Of a stretch of DNA of 46,428 nucleotides, positions 36,008-45,834 are shown piece by piece (the stretch's first letter is position 1; every line of letters starts with the position of its first letter). The DNA is from Legionella steigerwaltii (GTDB lineage Bacteria; Pseudomonadota; Gammaproteobacteria; Legionellales; Legionellaceae): positions 1 through 46,428 of the forward strand of contig NZ_LNYZ01000023.1 in NCBI RefSeq assembly GCF_001468065.1. Reading direction: 5' to 3'. Both the position numbers and the translations under genes were made by a program. The notes beneath the pieces are model-generated. The model saw nothing but the letters and a program-made list of their open reading frames with translations, searched no databases and was not told where the DNA came from.

Positions 36008-36035
36008 ATGAGATCATAAAATCTAGTATGTGCTT

Positions 36036-36533
36036 TTATTTGCCTCTAGTGCAAGTTTCTGTTCCAAGTTGGTTGTCTGCTTGCGATACCCAATTGGATT
36101 GCAATGAACCATCGGGTTTAACTTGAATCATTTGAATACCTATTGTGTCTGGTTTTCTAGGATCCCAAAATGAAGCAGAAATAACATTAGTTAAATTTGG
36201 ATGCATCACACCTGTACCATAAAGAACCGGATCACCTGTACCACTATCCCACTCGAAAGTAAAAGTGTCGCCTGTTTTTGTTATTGTCATAGGATAAGAG
36301 ACCGTATTATTTGAGGCATCAGTGCGTTGGCATTGATAATTTCCCAAAATGGAAGAAGTACTGTTATTATTTGTTGCCGTACCGGTATTGCTTGTTGAGG
36401 TACTCGTATTACTTGTTGAATTACCTGCATTACTTGTCGTATTGGAATTGCTACTCGTGTCATCTGCATAAGCTGTTAACGTTGATAAGGACAATGCAGT
36501 AACTAAATAAACATTCTTAATCACAGTTTTCAT
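36036..36533 (-). CDS. Secreted protein with Asn/Ser/Thr repeats, paralogue of the next gene
   Basis: A 165-residue protein: signal peptide (cleavage near AYA-D), a low-complexity linker of SNT/STS units (about 25-63), then a domain of about 100 residues starting LGNYQCQ and ending GTETCT. Two cysteines (in YQCQ and ETCTR) likely form a disulfide. The domain matches the neighbouring protein in layout: glycine-rich start, KxGDxFxFxW-like strand, YGTGV, SASFWDPRKP, QVKPDGSL, GTETCT. The repeated linker may vary in length among strains. Function unknown. Confidence 0.8.
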   Translation of the reverse strand: MKTVIKNVYLVTALSLSTLTAYADDTSSNSNTTSNAGNSTSNTSTSTSNTGTATNNNSTSSILGNYQCQRTDASNNTVSYPMTITKTGDTFTFEWDSGTGDPVLYGTGVMHPNLTNVISASFWDPRKPDTIGIQMIQVKPDGSLQSNWVSQADNQLGTETCTRGK

Positions 36534-36579
36534 AATAAATTCCTTTTCTCATAATCACCTTTTATACGAGCAAATTCTA

Positions 36580-36993
36580 TTATTGCGTCACTTTGGTGCA
36601 CGTTTCAGTACCACCCTTATCCTTGTTACTTTCTGCAAAAACACCATCCAAAGAGCCATCAGGTTTAATTGTGAAAATTTGGACTGTTGTTACAGTTGGA
36701 GATTTGGGCTGCCAAAAAATATAACCAATCGCATTAGGAACATTTTTATTGAATATTCCCTTACCAATATAATATGGAAACACACTTCCCGTAGGGATAC
36801 CTGAAACCTTATAAACATCCCCATTTTTCTTGAACACTACAGTTTCTGTCCCATCATTGGGAGTGGTAAATGGATCGTGATATGAGCATTTATATGATCC
36901 GGAAATATCAGGTGCATCTGCGGCATAGATACTGGGTGATACTGCCAAAACACCTAACATTGTTGCTAGGGAAAGCTTATTGATGGCACGCAT
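36580..36993 (-). CDS. Secreted protein, tandem paralogue
   Basis: A 137-residue secreted protein with a signal peptide (cleavage near IYA-A) directly followed by the same domain as its downstream neighbour, without the Asn/Ser/Thr linker. Shared points are SGSYKCS, KKNGDVYKV, YYIGKGI, GYIFWQPKSP, TIKPDGSL and GGTETCTK. The two genes are 46 bases apart on one strand, so they are a tandem duplication and perhaps one operon. I do not recognise the family; the small beta-rich fold with one disulfide recalls lipocalin-like periplasmic domains only loosely. Confidence 0.8.
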   Translation of the reverse strand: MRAINKLSLATMLGVLAVSPSIYAADAPDISGSYKCSYHDPFTTPNDGTETVVFKKNGDVYKVSGIPTGSVFPYYIGKGIFNKNVPNAIGYIFWQPKSPTVTTVQIFTIKPDGSLDGVFAESNKDKGGTETCTKVTQ

Positions 36994-37190
36994 AAGAACT
37001 CCTTTTCTTAATAACTTAAAATGATTTTAAGGTACATAAGTTAATAATAAATATATGTTACACAAAATGGAAAAGCAAATTTTCAAATAGAATAATTTTT
37101 ACATAAAGTAATTATTTCAAACTGATATCCTGAAATTTATGGGAAAAGATTCTAGTAACCCCCAATTCAAAAAATTAAAATCAGCATGAA

Positions 37191-38498
37191 TCAATTTTTT
37201 AGGGGTATATTTAATCGATAAGTCTTATAATTTTCTAAATCAGATGTTCTACTCTCTTCAAGAAAATCAATTAATTTTTTCAAACGGCCCTGGTTGGCAG
37301 CTAAAGTTTCAAAAAAACCTAATTTTACAGATTTGCCATAAACTGCTGCTAATTTTCTTTTTTCTGCTGCTTGACATTTCCATGATTCCCATTCGGAATG
37401 CAAAAAAGAGCTTTGGGGATGGTCGTCACCCAAGTCAAACTGTTCCATATATTTTTCCATGCAAAATGCATAAATTGCTGAATGGACAATTTTTGCCTCT
37501 TCGGCTGACAGCACCCGTTCGAACATTTTAACTGAGAGGGTAAAATCCCAAACCGCAGTTAAGGATTTATTTTTTTGCTCATTAAAATCCTGCCTTAATA
37601 AACGAAGTGTTTCTTCTATTGCAGCATCTTTGTCTTCTAAAAAATCTGGATTATTCCTGACTTGATGAATAAAAAGATAAATCCAACGACTCTCATTCGT
37701 AGCCCTAAGAAAGTTTTTACGTCCAGTACATCCAGTAGGTAATAAATTAGCCACATTACCCAAAGCATCAATTTCTTCAATTGAGTGCATATTGATGTAA
37801 TCATCATAAGTATTGAAAAATTTAGTACACTCAATAGGGTGTTTGGTAAGCCAATTAAAAATTGCTAATTCGGAGCGTCGCTCCTCATCTGTTGTAGGGT
37901 AACGAAAATATATCAATGAAGGCATTAAAGCGATTTGTTCCAAAGTGCAATGCTTATACATTAAATAAAAAATTGACCTCAACAAAAAAATTATGTCTTT
38001 GAGCTTTTCAATTTCTTGTCGTTTATTCGCAACAATTTTCTGTTTTAATTTTAAAAAAGGATAGTTTTCGAGTTCTTCGACCGCAGCATAACTAAGCATT
38101 CGACTCGCACAAATAAATAATGGCATAAGCATCGTAATCCTTAATGGATTACCCGGGACCGCCAATGATTCATACAAAATAGAATAATGAAAATCGGCTT
38201 CCAACAAACGTGCTTTCCCCAAGAATCGTTGTAAAGCAAGCCAAGGCATCACAAACGCAGCGGTATGCCATTGGTCACTTTGATCCCAAGGAATAGTATG
38301 AATAACCCGACTCCAGAATTGATTAATGAGTTCTTTTACTGGAGGTATCATATCAGGACGAACATCAATCTGGTCCTCAAGCGGCTCAAATAGTTTGGAT
38401 AATTGAGTGACAAGGTCTATAGCCTCTACAGGAGCTTTTAATGAATCAACATTTCTTCTAACTTCATCAATTTTTTCTTTAAACTCACCGACCTTCAT
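37191..38498 (-). CDS. Large helical orphan protein, possible effector
   Basis: A 435-residue soluble protein predicted almost wholly helical, with no signal peptide. Charged coiled-coil-like stretches lie at the N-terminus (EFKEKIDEVRRNVDSL) and around 150-175; a Trp-rich segment (WSRVIHTIPWDQSDQWHTAAFVMPW) is near residue 90. No known domain is recognised. It is divergent from the putative protease gene, sharing a 161-base upstream region, so the two may be regulated together. Its orphan status suggests an accessory role such as a Dot/Icm substrate, which is inference. Confidence 0.68.
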   Translation of the reverse strand: MKVGEFKEKIDEVRRNVDSLKAPVEAIDLVTQLSKLFEPLEDQIDVRPDMIPPVKELINQFWSRVIHTIPWDQSDQWHTAAFVMPWLALQRFLGKARLLEADFHYSILYESLAVPGNPLRITMLMPLFICASRMLSYAAVEELENYPFLKLKQKIVANKRQEIEKLKDIIFLLRSIFYLMYKHCTLEQIALMPSLIYFRYPTTDEERRSELAIFNWLTKHPIECTKFFNTYDDYINMHSIEEIDALGNVANLLPTGCTGRKNFLRATNESRWIYLFIHQVRNNPDFLEDKDAAIEETLRLLRQDFNEQKNKSLTAVWDFTLSVKMFERVLSAEEAKIVHSAIYAFCMEKYMEQFDLGDDHPQSSFLHSEWESWKCQAAEKRKLAAVYGKSVKLGFFETLAANQGRLKKLIDFLEESRTSDLENYKTYRLNIPLKN

Positions 38499-38659
38499 CC
38501 TTTCACTCCCTGTCTCATTGACCTGTGATTTAGAAAATACTTAATCAATTTTATGATCTAAAATCTAACATATGATGAACTTTAGTCAACAATTAATACA
38601 AATTATTGACATTTTAGTAAATGGATGAAAAAATTCTTTATTTTTGAGTCCAAAGGATC

Positions 38660-39535
38660 ATGCCCCTAATTACCGATTTTTCTCAGTTTATAGAGGAACA
38701 AGTACTTAAAAATAATTCAGGCTACTTCTATAAACTTGGATTGCCAATAACTCCTCAAACTCAACGAGGACAAATTTGCAAATTAAACGCTTTAAGCATG
38801 GTGCTAAATTCATTAAGTAATGCCTATGGCATGCCTACACCTCTTCCAATTAGAAAAAACAAGGGAGAGCACTCTTTTTCCCTACGACAACTTGCCAAAG
38901 AAAAATACGGCTCTCAAGTTGGAGAAGTATACAGTGCAAAGACTCTAGCATCGATTGCTGAAGATAATGGGTATGATAATTATACGATTTATACCGAAGA
39001 GAACATGAAGTATTATGTAAATAGAATTGTAACATCAATCAGCAAAGGTGAAGCTCCAATTATTTTTTATGATGTAGATAAAGAAGGTGAGCCCGCTCAG
39101 CTGTCCAGTAATCGAGAACATGCATTAGTTGTTGCAGGATATTTTATTAATAAGAATCAAGAGCAATGTTTCATAGTTTGCCAATGGGGAAAATTTTATT
39201 GGGTAAAGGCTGAAGATGCTTTTATATCAACAAACCAGCTTTCTTCTTGTCGTACTCCTGAGAATTTTTACAAATATGATCAAGGTTGGTTTGATCTTTA
39301 TTCTACACGATTTTTTCCTCCAGAGACATTTGCCAATCCTCCCTCTGAGAGTCGGAAAGCCCATGCGTTACCCAAAGAGGATGGAGGATTAAAAAATAAA
39401 ATTTTAATTATTCACGCTAAGCCTAAACCCACCAATAAAGTATCATTTTGGTCTTCGCCTTTCGCTCTTACAGATAAAGAATCCGAGAAGCTTTTTAAAG
39501 AAGATTTGACTCGTTATGATATTTCTTACAATTAA
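38660..39535 (+). CDS. Putative papain-like cysteine protease, possible effector
   Basis: A 291-residue soluble protein without a signal peptide. A Gln/Cys segment (TQRGQICKLNALSMVL, Cys40 at a helix start) and a downstream His in a beta-strand context (NREHALVVAGY, His154) followed by a FIVCQWGKFYWVKAED strand pair resemble the Cys-His layout of papain-fold peptidases such as C39-type or bacterial effector proteases. The third catalytic residue is unclear; Gln175 or Asp186 are candidates. No family can be named with certainty. AAAGGA lies close before the ATG. Divergent from the helical orphan gene. Confidence 0.66.
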   Translation: MPLITDFSQFIEEQVLKNNSGYFYKLGLPITPQTQRGQICKLNALSMVLNSLSNAYGMPTPLPIRKNKGEHSFSLRQLAKEKYGSQVGEVYSAKTLASIAEDNGYDNYTIYTEENMKYYVNRIVTSISKGEAPIIFYDVDKEGEPAQLSSNREHALVVAGYFINKNQEQCFIVCQWGKFYWVKAEDAFISTNQLSSCRTPENFYKYDQGWFDLYSTRFFPPETFANPPSESRKAHALPKEDGGLKNKILIIHAKPKPTNKVSFWSSPFALTDKESEKLFKEDLTRYDISYN

Positions 39536-39556
39536 TGACTATCAATAAATCGAGTT

Positions 39557-39652
39557 GTAGCCTGGACTCCCAATGTAGCTTGCCAGTAACGTAGCCTGGG
39601 TGAAACGCAGTGGAACCCGGGTTTCGGTCCTATGGACCTGCACCCAGGCTAC
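39557..39652. repeat. GTAGCC repeat cluster upstream of pncB
   Basis: A partial unit begins at 39557 (GTAGCCTGGACTCC). A full inverted pair spans 39591-39652, from GTAGCCTGGGTG to CACCCAGGCTAC with AACCCGGGTTTC at the centre. A spurious in-frame ATG at 39632 lies inside it. The bases from 39653 to 39811 hold the pncB promoter; nothing else is recognised. Confidence 0.75.
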
Positions 39653-39811
39653 ATTGCTTTTACAGGCAACTTATCCTTATTCCCTCCTCAGCTCATAAGA
39701 TATTTTTTCAAGAAACTTCCTGGAAGTGTATTTAAATACATATTATGGCAATATAATCAGTTTGTTATCATTGCATTGAATTTTATTGCGCAAAAAGGAT
39801 GTCTACCCAAA

Positions 39812-41224
39812 ATGTTTGATTTTACTGGAAGTTATACAGATCAATATCAATTAACTATGGCACAGGTTTATTTTTTGAAAGGCCACCAAAATAATACAGC
39901 CATCTTTGATTATTTTTTTAGAAAACTTCCATTCGGTTCGGGATATGCTGTTTTTGCTGGTTTGGCAGACTTATTGGAAATATTGGAAAACTATCATTTT
40001 AGTGAACGTGATATTCAATTTTTACAAAGTAAAGGAATGCATCCTGAGTTTCTCGAGTATCTGAAAAACTTTCGCTTTAATGGAACCATTTATGCTCCAT
40101 TAGAAGGAGATATCGTTTTTCCTACTTCGCCCATTGTGACCGTTGAAGCAAATATTATTGAAGCCCAAGTGATTGAAACGATTCTTTTAAATGTGCTCAA
40201 TTTTCAAACCCTTATCGCAACAAAAGCAAGCCGCATACGACATGTTGCAGGAGATTGTAAATTAATTGATTTTGGTTTGCGTAGAGCACAAGGTCCTGGA
40301 GGGTATTATGCCAGTCGCGCAGCGATTGTTGGTGGGTTTGATGCAACAAGTAATGTCTGTGCAGGACGTGATTATGACATTCCCATTTCTGGAACTATGG
40401 CTCATTCATTCATACAGAGTTACGACAGTGAGCTTGATGCATTTCGTGATTTTGCTGAAATCTGGCCTAACAATTGCACCCTTCTTGTTGATACATACAG
40501 CACAATGGAAAGTGGTGTACCTAATGCAATTCGCATAGGCAAAGAAATGGAGCAAAAAGGTCATCGATTGAATGCCATTCGCTTAGATAGTGGTGATTTG
40601 GAAGATTTGGCAAAAAAATCAAGACACATGTTGGATGAAGCAGGCTTGCATTATGTAAAAATAGTTGCATCCAATCAGTTAGATGAATCAAGAATAAAAA
40701 CCCTACGTGAACAAAAAGCACCTATTGATGTTTTTGGAGTGGGCACAAATTTGGTTATTGGCGCCCCAGATGCTGCTTTAGATGGAGTGTATAAACTGGC
40801 TTGTACCAATGGAAAACCACGACTCAAACTTTCTGAATCAACAACTAAAATCACTTTACCTTACAAAAAGCAAGTGTTTCGACTAGTGCATCAAAATGCT
40901 TTTTTAGGCATGGATGTTGTTGGATTTATAGATGAGACAAAATTGGATAAGGTCTATGCTCCTTTTGAAACGGAACAATTATTGTCTCTTGATCATTATC
41001 AGCAAGAACCTTTATTGCAAAAAGTTATGGAACATGGCAAACAATTAATGCCATCGAAAACATTGTACGAGATCGCCCAATACAGCAGAACTCGTTTGAG
41101 TCAACTACCCGAAGAATACAAACGTCATGATGAGCCAAGCACTTATCAGGTAGGATTAAGCAATCAGCTTAAAATCAAGCGTAATGAACTTATTGATGAA
41201 TATAAAAATAAATTTGAAATCTAA
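39812..41224 (+). CDS. pncB: Nicotinate phosphoribosyltransferase
   Basis: A 470-residue enzyme of NAD salvage joining nicotinate and PRPP to nicotinate mononucleotide. Conserved stretches are FTGSYTDQYQLTMAQVYF at the start, the FGLRRAQGP motif with catalytic-site residues, GTMAHSF, LDSGDLEDLAKKSR and VFGVGTNL. The domain order and C-terminal extension match the longer NAPRTase group. The start is placed at 39812 because family members begin near this residue and the 60 extra codons upstream are partly translated repeat sequence. AAAGGAT is upstream at slightly long spacing. Single-gene unit convergent with lhr. Confidence 0.93.
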   Translation: MFDFTGSYTDQYQLTMAQVYFLKGHQNNTAIFDYFFRKLPFGSGYAVFAGLADLLEILENYHFSERDIQFLQSKGMHPEFLEYLKNFRFNGTIYAPLEGDIVFPTSPIVTVEANIIEAQVIETILLNVLNFQTLIATKASRIRHVAGDCKLIDFGLRRAQGPGGYYASRAAIVGGFDATSNVCAGRDYDIPISGTMAHSFIQSYDSELDAFRDFAEIWPNNCTLLVDTYSTMESGVPNAIRIGKEMEQKGHRLNAIRLDSGDLEDLAKKSRHMLDEAGLHYVKIVASNQLDESRIKTLREQKAPIDVFGVGTNLVIGAPDAALDGVYKLACTNGKPRLKLSESTTKITLPYKKQVFRLVHQNAFLGMDVVGFIDETKLDKVYAPFETEQLLSLDHYQQEPLLQKVMEHGKQLMPSKTLYEIAQYSRTRLSQLPEEYKRHDEPSTYQVGLSNQLKIKRNELIDEYKNKFEI

Positions 41225-41238
41225 AACCATAAAACATC

Positions 41239-41260
41239 CCTTCTCCCTAAGGGGAGAAGG
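41239..41260. terminator. Hairpin between pncB and lhr
   Basis: Perfect 9-bp stem CCTTCTCCC / GGGAGAAGG with a TAAG loop, 14 bases after the pncB stop. Confidence 0.6.
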
Positions 41261-41305
41261 TGCCCGTTAGGGCGGATGATGGTGTAAATTTTCCCCTCAC
41301 CCCTG

Positions 41306-41331
41306 CCCCTCTCCCGATATCGGAAGAGGGG
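41306..41331. terminator. Second hairpin between pncB and lhr
   Basis: CCCCTCT-C-CCGAT pairs with ATCGG-A-AGAGGGG, one mismatch. It lies 19 bases after the lhr stop on the minus strand. With the previous hairpin it separates two convergent genes; both resemble widespread CTCTCCC palindromes. Confidence 0.55.
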
Positions 41332-41350
41332 ATCTTTGTAGCCACTACAG

Positions 41351-44300
41351 CTACACATATGAAATAACCTGTCCCCCAACCAACCGAATCTCCGATTTGA
41401 TCGCTGCAGAAACCCTATCACCTGGTACTACAATTCCCACTAAATTCAAAGGATCCACAGATGAAATGGTTTGTGGCATTTCATCCAATTCTTCATTTCG
41501 CATAGCACGTAAAGAATCCACGGCATAGGGCAATGCAAATTGCTCGCCTAAAAATCCATCAACAAAACGACCGCCGCGTACTTCACCACGTAATTCAAGA
41601 CGTCTCAAGAAAATCAATAGATCGCGCCAACGTGGAATATTTTTCTCACGTGCAAGTAAATCACGAAATACCACCCCATAGCGTTTCAGCAGCATCCAAC
41701 ATGCAGCCTCCACTCGCTTTTCTTGATCTGCTTGTGCATGTACATGCAATAAAGACCAACGTCCGGTGCTCAGTGGAAACAGTGGCCTACGCCGATGTCG
41801 ACTGCTGTATTTACGTTTTGAACTAATCAGGGTACGCACATTGTCGAAACTGTCTGCAGTAACCATCCCCGCAGCAACCAATTCCCATAAACCATTTTCA
41901 ACTTCTACTTTCAGATTTCCGGTACCACGCACAATATCTGCATAAAATGAAGCACCGTATTTTTGTAAAAAGCGGTAAATATTGCGTGCGGGATGGCTTA
42001 AGCTCTCCACCTCGTCGATATTATCAACAAGTGCATGCGGTGGAATCCAATCGGCTTCTTCTCGAACAAAAAACGTAATCGGTGCATTTCGCGCGGGTGA
42101 TAAACGTCTTGATTTTTTCGATTCTTCTTCCACAGCAGTTACAGAAGGATGAGGGGACATACGCCCCCAACCTACAAGACCACTCATGCACAGTTTATCT
42201 AACATCAACAGATCATAATCCTGCATCCGTGCAGGGAAAATATCCGATTCCCATGCATTTGCAGCGAGCTCAAAACCTTGAAGTTGTTTAATTAGCTCCA
42301 ACAAACCGCTCTCGCCTCGCATTTGATTTCCTTTTGCCACATGTTGCCATTTGAGTAACCATGCCATAAATTGGGCTCGGGTAACGGGTTTGATTTGTTT
42401 ACGTAAAGATTCTGTAGTGTAACGATGGATACGTGCCAACAAACGACGTTCACACCATTCAATATCACCGGCATATTCTGCACGAAAAATTCCACGCAAT
42501 AGGTAACCACTCGCTTCCAATTTTAATAAAGCATGCTCAACATCAAGGGATGAAAGTTGCAAACAGTCAGTGAGTGTTTTTTGAGTGATTGGGCCAGTAT
42601 GTGCAAGCCAACCACGAAGAGTTTTCAAGATACCTTCATCTTGTGTACATGACTCTTCCTCAATATCAACCAGTTCATTGGCAAATAATGCTTGTGGAAA
42701 AATACAGTGAAAAGTCTTCTTTTTTTCAGCAGGCACATAATAATTTTTGCCTGTAACCGTAGCCAATACAGCCCGTCCTGCGTGCTGCAATTCAATAAAA
42801 TATTTTTCCCATATAGGTAATGTAGCTTGATACTCTGATAAATGAATTGTTTCTGGAAAAACAATCACTGTTTGTAAAACATCATGTAATTCATCTGCAG
42901 AGCGTATATCTGGCCAAGCTTGCTCCTGAACTTCGGTAACCGCTTTGGGATCCAACTTACCCACCTCTTCTAACAATGCTTCGGGGAGTACGCGACGCAT
43001 TTCTACTGCTCGAGAGCGTCGCTCCTCTAAAGGAGCATCATCTAAAAATGCATATGGATTGGCATTTAAAATTTCATGAGAAAATGCAGAAGGAACTGGG
43101 GTATCTATTGCGAGGCACCTAATCTGTTTGGATTCAATAGCACGGATGACTTCTGTTAATCCATCAATGTCTAAAGCTTCTGTTAAAATATCTTTCATGG
43201 TCTCTTCTATGAGTGGATGCTCAGGTAACACCACATCACGACCACCTAAATTATCCTGGCATGCTGCTGCGTCTGGAAAGACAGCTGCCAACAAATCATC
43301 TGCCAACATCCGTTGAATGTTTGGAGGAATCTTTTTACCACCACGAAAACGTAATAATGACAGAGATCGTGAAGCCACAGCACGAAAACGCACACCCAAT
43401 AAAGGGGATTGCAACACCGCTTGCGTTACAACCTCTTTTAGAGTGTTGGTATGTAAAAAATGAAACACATCCGACAAAGGAAAACTGTGTTGCTCGGCCA
43501 AAGAGATATTTAATCCATTATCCGTAGCTGCAGCTTGTAATTCAAAATTAAACGATCGGCAAAATTTCTTGCGCAAAGCCAATCCCCAGGCCTTATTAAT
43601 ACGCGCGCCAAAAGGTGCATGAATGATCAGTTGCATGCCGCCACTTTCATCAAAAAAACGTTCTGCAATGACTGTTTTTTGTGTCGGAACCGCGCCCAGA
43701 ATTTGGCGCCCCGAACGGACGTACTCCAATAATTGCTCTGCAGCCGAATGATCGAGGCCGCAATGACTCATCAACCATTGAATCGCTGCCTTGATTTCAG
43801 GATAATGTTTTATATCAACAACTTGTGGGCTTTTCTCTGGCAACAACTCACTTATTTTTTCGCGCATCTGCGAAACCTGCAGTGAGAGCTCAATGCTTCG
43901 TGCCGGGGCTTCTCCGAGCCAAAAAGGCACGCTAGGCGGGGCACCATGTGCATCTTCGACGAGCACACGCCCATTTTCAATACGAAGTATTTTCCAGGAA
44001 TTCGTACCTAATAAAAAAATGTCCCCGCGATTACTCTCTACAGCAAAATCTTCATCCAAAGTGCCTACCATGGCATTATCAGGCATTGAAATAACGGTAA
44101 ACAAGGCATTATCAGGGATGGCTCCCCCGCTGGTAATCGCTGCAAGACGACTACCTCGCCGCGCCTTAATGATATGATTCACCTGATCTCTATGAATATA
44201 AGCACCATAACGCCCTCGTGATCCGGAAACTCCTTCAGACAACATAGCAAGCAGTTCATCAAACTTTTCCCATGTTAGATGGTGATAAGGATAAGCATTT

Positions 44301-45613
44301 TTAAAATGGTTAAAGAGTAAACGCTCTTCCCAATCTTGGGTGGCACAAGCTGCCACTATTTGCTGCGCTAAAATATCCAATGGCTCTTGCGGAATAATCA
44401 ACTGATCCAAATCACCTTGGCGTATTGCATAAACCAAGGAAGCACATTCTAATAATTCATCACGAGTTGTAGCAAAAATACGTCCTTTAGAAATTGCTGC
44501 ATGCCAGTGCCCTGCTCTACCGATGCGTTGCAATGTCGTGGCAATAGCGCGTGGCGATCCGATTTGGCAAACCAAATCAATACTGCCAATATCTATTCCC
44601 AACTCCAAAGACGCTGTGGCAACTAATACTTGCAGCTCCCCATTTTTTAATTTTGTTTCTGCTTCCAGCCTAAGTTTTCGCGATAAACTCCCATGATGCG
44701 CTAAAACCTTATGTTCCCCTAAACGTTGTTCCAAATGATGGGCAACCCGTTCCGCCAATTTTCGTGTGTTCACAAAGACTAAAGTAGAACGATTTTCCCC
44801 TGCATAAGCAGCAATTTTTTCATATAGTTCATCCCACATCTCATTGGAGGCAACAGCGGTTAACTCACTTTCAGGCACCACTACCTGTAGATCTAATTGA
44901 CGTGCATGTCCTATGTCGACTAATTTCACTCGGGTTTTTTTAGCACCTGTTAAGAAATGCGCTACTTTTTCCAAAGGTTTTTGGGTAGCAGACAAGCCAA
45001 TACGAATAAAAGGCTTTATAGTGAGTGCTTCCAAACGTTCTAGAGATAATGCTAAATGGGTACCGCGTTTGTTATTTGCTAAAGCATGAATTTCATCGAC
45101 AATCACTGTATGGATGCCCGCTAAATTGATGCGGCTTTTTTCTGCAGTTAATAAAATATAAAAGGATTCAGGCGTAGTGATTAAAATATGTGGTGGCTGC
45201 CTGAGCATTTTCTGGCGTTCACTGGTTGGAGTATCCCCAGTTCTTACGGCCACGCGAATTTCTGGTAAATAAATACCGCGCTCTTTGGCTAATTCAGAAA
45301 TTTCCTGAAGCGGTACCAGTAAATTTTTTTGCACATCATTGCTCAGTGCTTTGAGGGGTGAAACATACAAGACCTCTGTTTGATCCTGTAAACTTCCCGC
45401 TATTGCTTTGCGTACCAAACCATCCAAACATGCTAAAAAAGCAGCCAAAGTTTTCCCCGAGCCTGTAGGCGATGAAATCAGGGTATCGTTACCTGATAAA
45501 ATAAATGGCCATCCAAGCTCCTGCGGTTCTGTGGGTTCACCTACTTTTTGGATAAACCAGTCCTGTACGAGCTGATGTGCCCAAGTAAGGCTGTGATGCT
45601 TTGTTGGATTCAT
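41351..45613 (-). CDS. lhr: Large ATP-dependent helicase Lhr
   Basis: A 1420-residue superfamily 2 DNA helicase translocating 3' to 5', involved in DNA repair. RecA-like domains carry motif I SSPTGSGKT (about 47-55), motif II DEIH, motif III GLSAT, an SLELGIDIG motif V and QRIGRAGH (motif VI). A winged helix, the Lhr-specific beta-barrel region and a long C-terminal domain follow, so it is the long Lhr type and not the short Lhr-core. The C-terminal half includes the tandem winged-helix part reported to bear a uracil-DNA glycosylase activity in E. coli. It is a single-gene unit. Confidence 0.94.
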   Translation of the reverse strand: MNPTKHHSLTWAHQLVQDWFIQKVGEPTEPQELGWPFILSGNDTLISSPTGSGKTLAAFLACLDGLVRKAIAGSLQDQTEVLYVSPLKALSNDVQKNLLVPLQEISELAKERGIYLPEIRVAVRTGDTPTSERQKMLRQPPHILITTPESFYILLTAEKSRINLAGIHTVIVDEIHALANNKRGTHLALSLERLEALTIKPFIRIGLSATQKPLEKVAHFLTGAKKTRVKLVDIGHARQLDLQVVVPESELTAVASNEMWDELYEKIAAYAGENRSTLVFVNTRKLAERVAHHLEQRLGEHKVLAHHGSLSRKLRLEAETKLKNGELQVLVATASLELGIDIGSIDLVCQIGSPRAIATTLQRIGRAGHWHAAISKGRIFATTRDELLECASLVYAIRQGDLDQLIIPQEPLDILAQQIVAACATQDWEERLLFNHFKNAYPYHHLTWEKFDELLAMLSEGVSGSRGRYGAYIHRDQVNHIIKARRGSRLAAITSGGAIPDNALFTVISMPDNAMVGTLDEDFAVESNRGDIFLLGTNSWKILRIENGRVLVEDAHGAPPSVPFWLGEAPARSIELSLQVSQMREKISELLPEKSPQVVDIKHYPEIKAAIQWLMSHCGLDHSAAEQLLEYVRSGRQILGAVPTQKTVIAERFFDESGGMQLIIHAPFGARINKAWGLALRKKFCRSFNFELQAAATDNGLNISLAEQHSFPLSDVFHFLHTNTLKEVVTQAVLQSPLLGVRFRAVASRSLSLLRFRGGKKIPPNIQRMLADDLLAAVFPDAAACQDNLGGRDVVLPEHPLIEETMKDILTEALDIDGLTEVIRAIESKQIRCLAIDTPVPSAFSHEILNANPYAFLDDAPLEERRSRAVEMRRVLPEALLEEVGKLDPKAVTEVQEQAWPDIRSADELHDVLQTVIVFPETIHLSEYQATLPIWEKYFIELQHAGRAVLATVTGKNYYVPAEKKKTFHCIFPQALFANELVDIEEESCTQDEGILKTLRGWLAHTGPITQKTLTDCLQLSSLDVEHALLKLEASGYLLRGIFRAEYAGDIEWCERRLLARIHRYTTESLRKQIKPVTRAQFMAWLLKWQHVAKGNQMRGESGLLELIKQLQGFELAANAWESDIFPARMQDYDLLMLDKLCMSGLVGWGRMSPHPSVTAVEEESKKSRRLSPARNAPITFFVREEADWIPPHALVDNIDEVESLSHPARNIYRFLQKYGASFYADIVRGTGNLKVEVENGLWELVAAGMVTADSFDNVRTLISSKRKYSSRHRRRPLFPLSTGRWSLLHVHAQADQEKRVEAACWMLLKRYGVVFRDLLAREKNIPRWRDLLIFLRRLELRGEVRGGRFVDGFLGEQFALPYAVDSLRAMRNEELDEMPQTISSVDPLNLVGIVVPGDRVSAAIKSEIRLVGGQVISYV

Positions 45614-45834
45614 AAAATTAATGGTAAATGGGCAAATTCAATACATAGTATAGGCGATCTTACTAAGGAATAGCAGTGAGAGGTATCGCAACTTTTTGTT
45701 GAACGATATCGTCAGTTTGATGTCGAAATAAATGCATAAAAATCAATTGCAGTCCATTTAATATTGTCACAAAATCCTCGTGACACATTAACAAATGTAA
45801 CTCAATAGCTCTGTTATTCGTTCAAGGTATAAAA

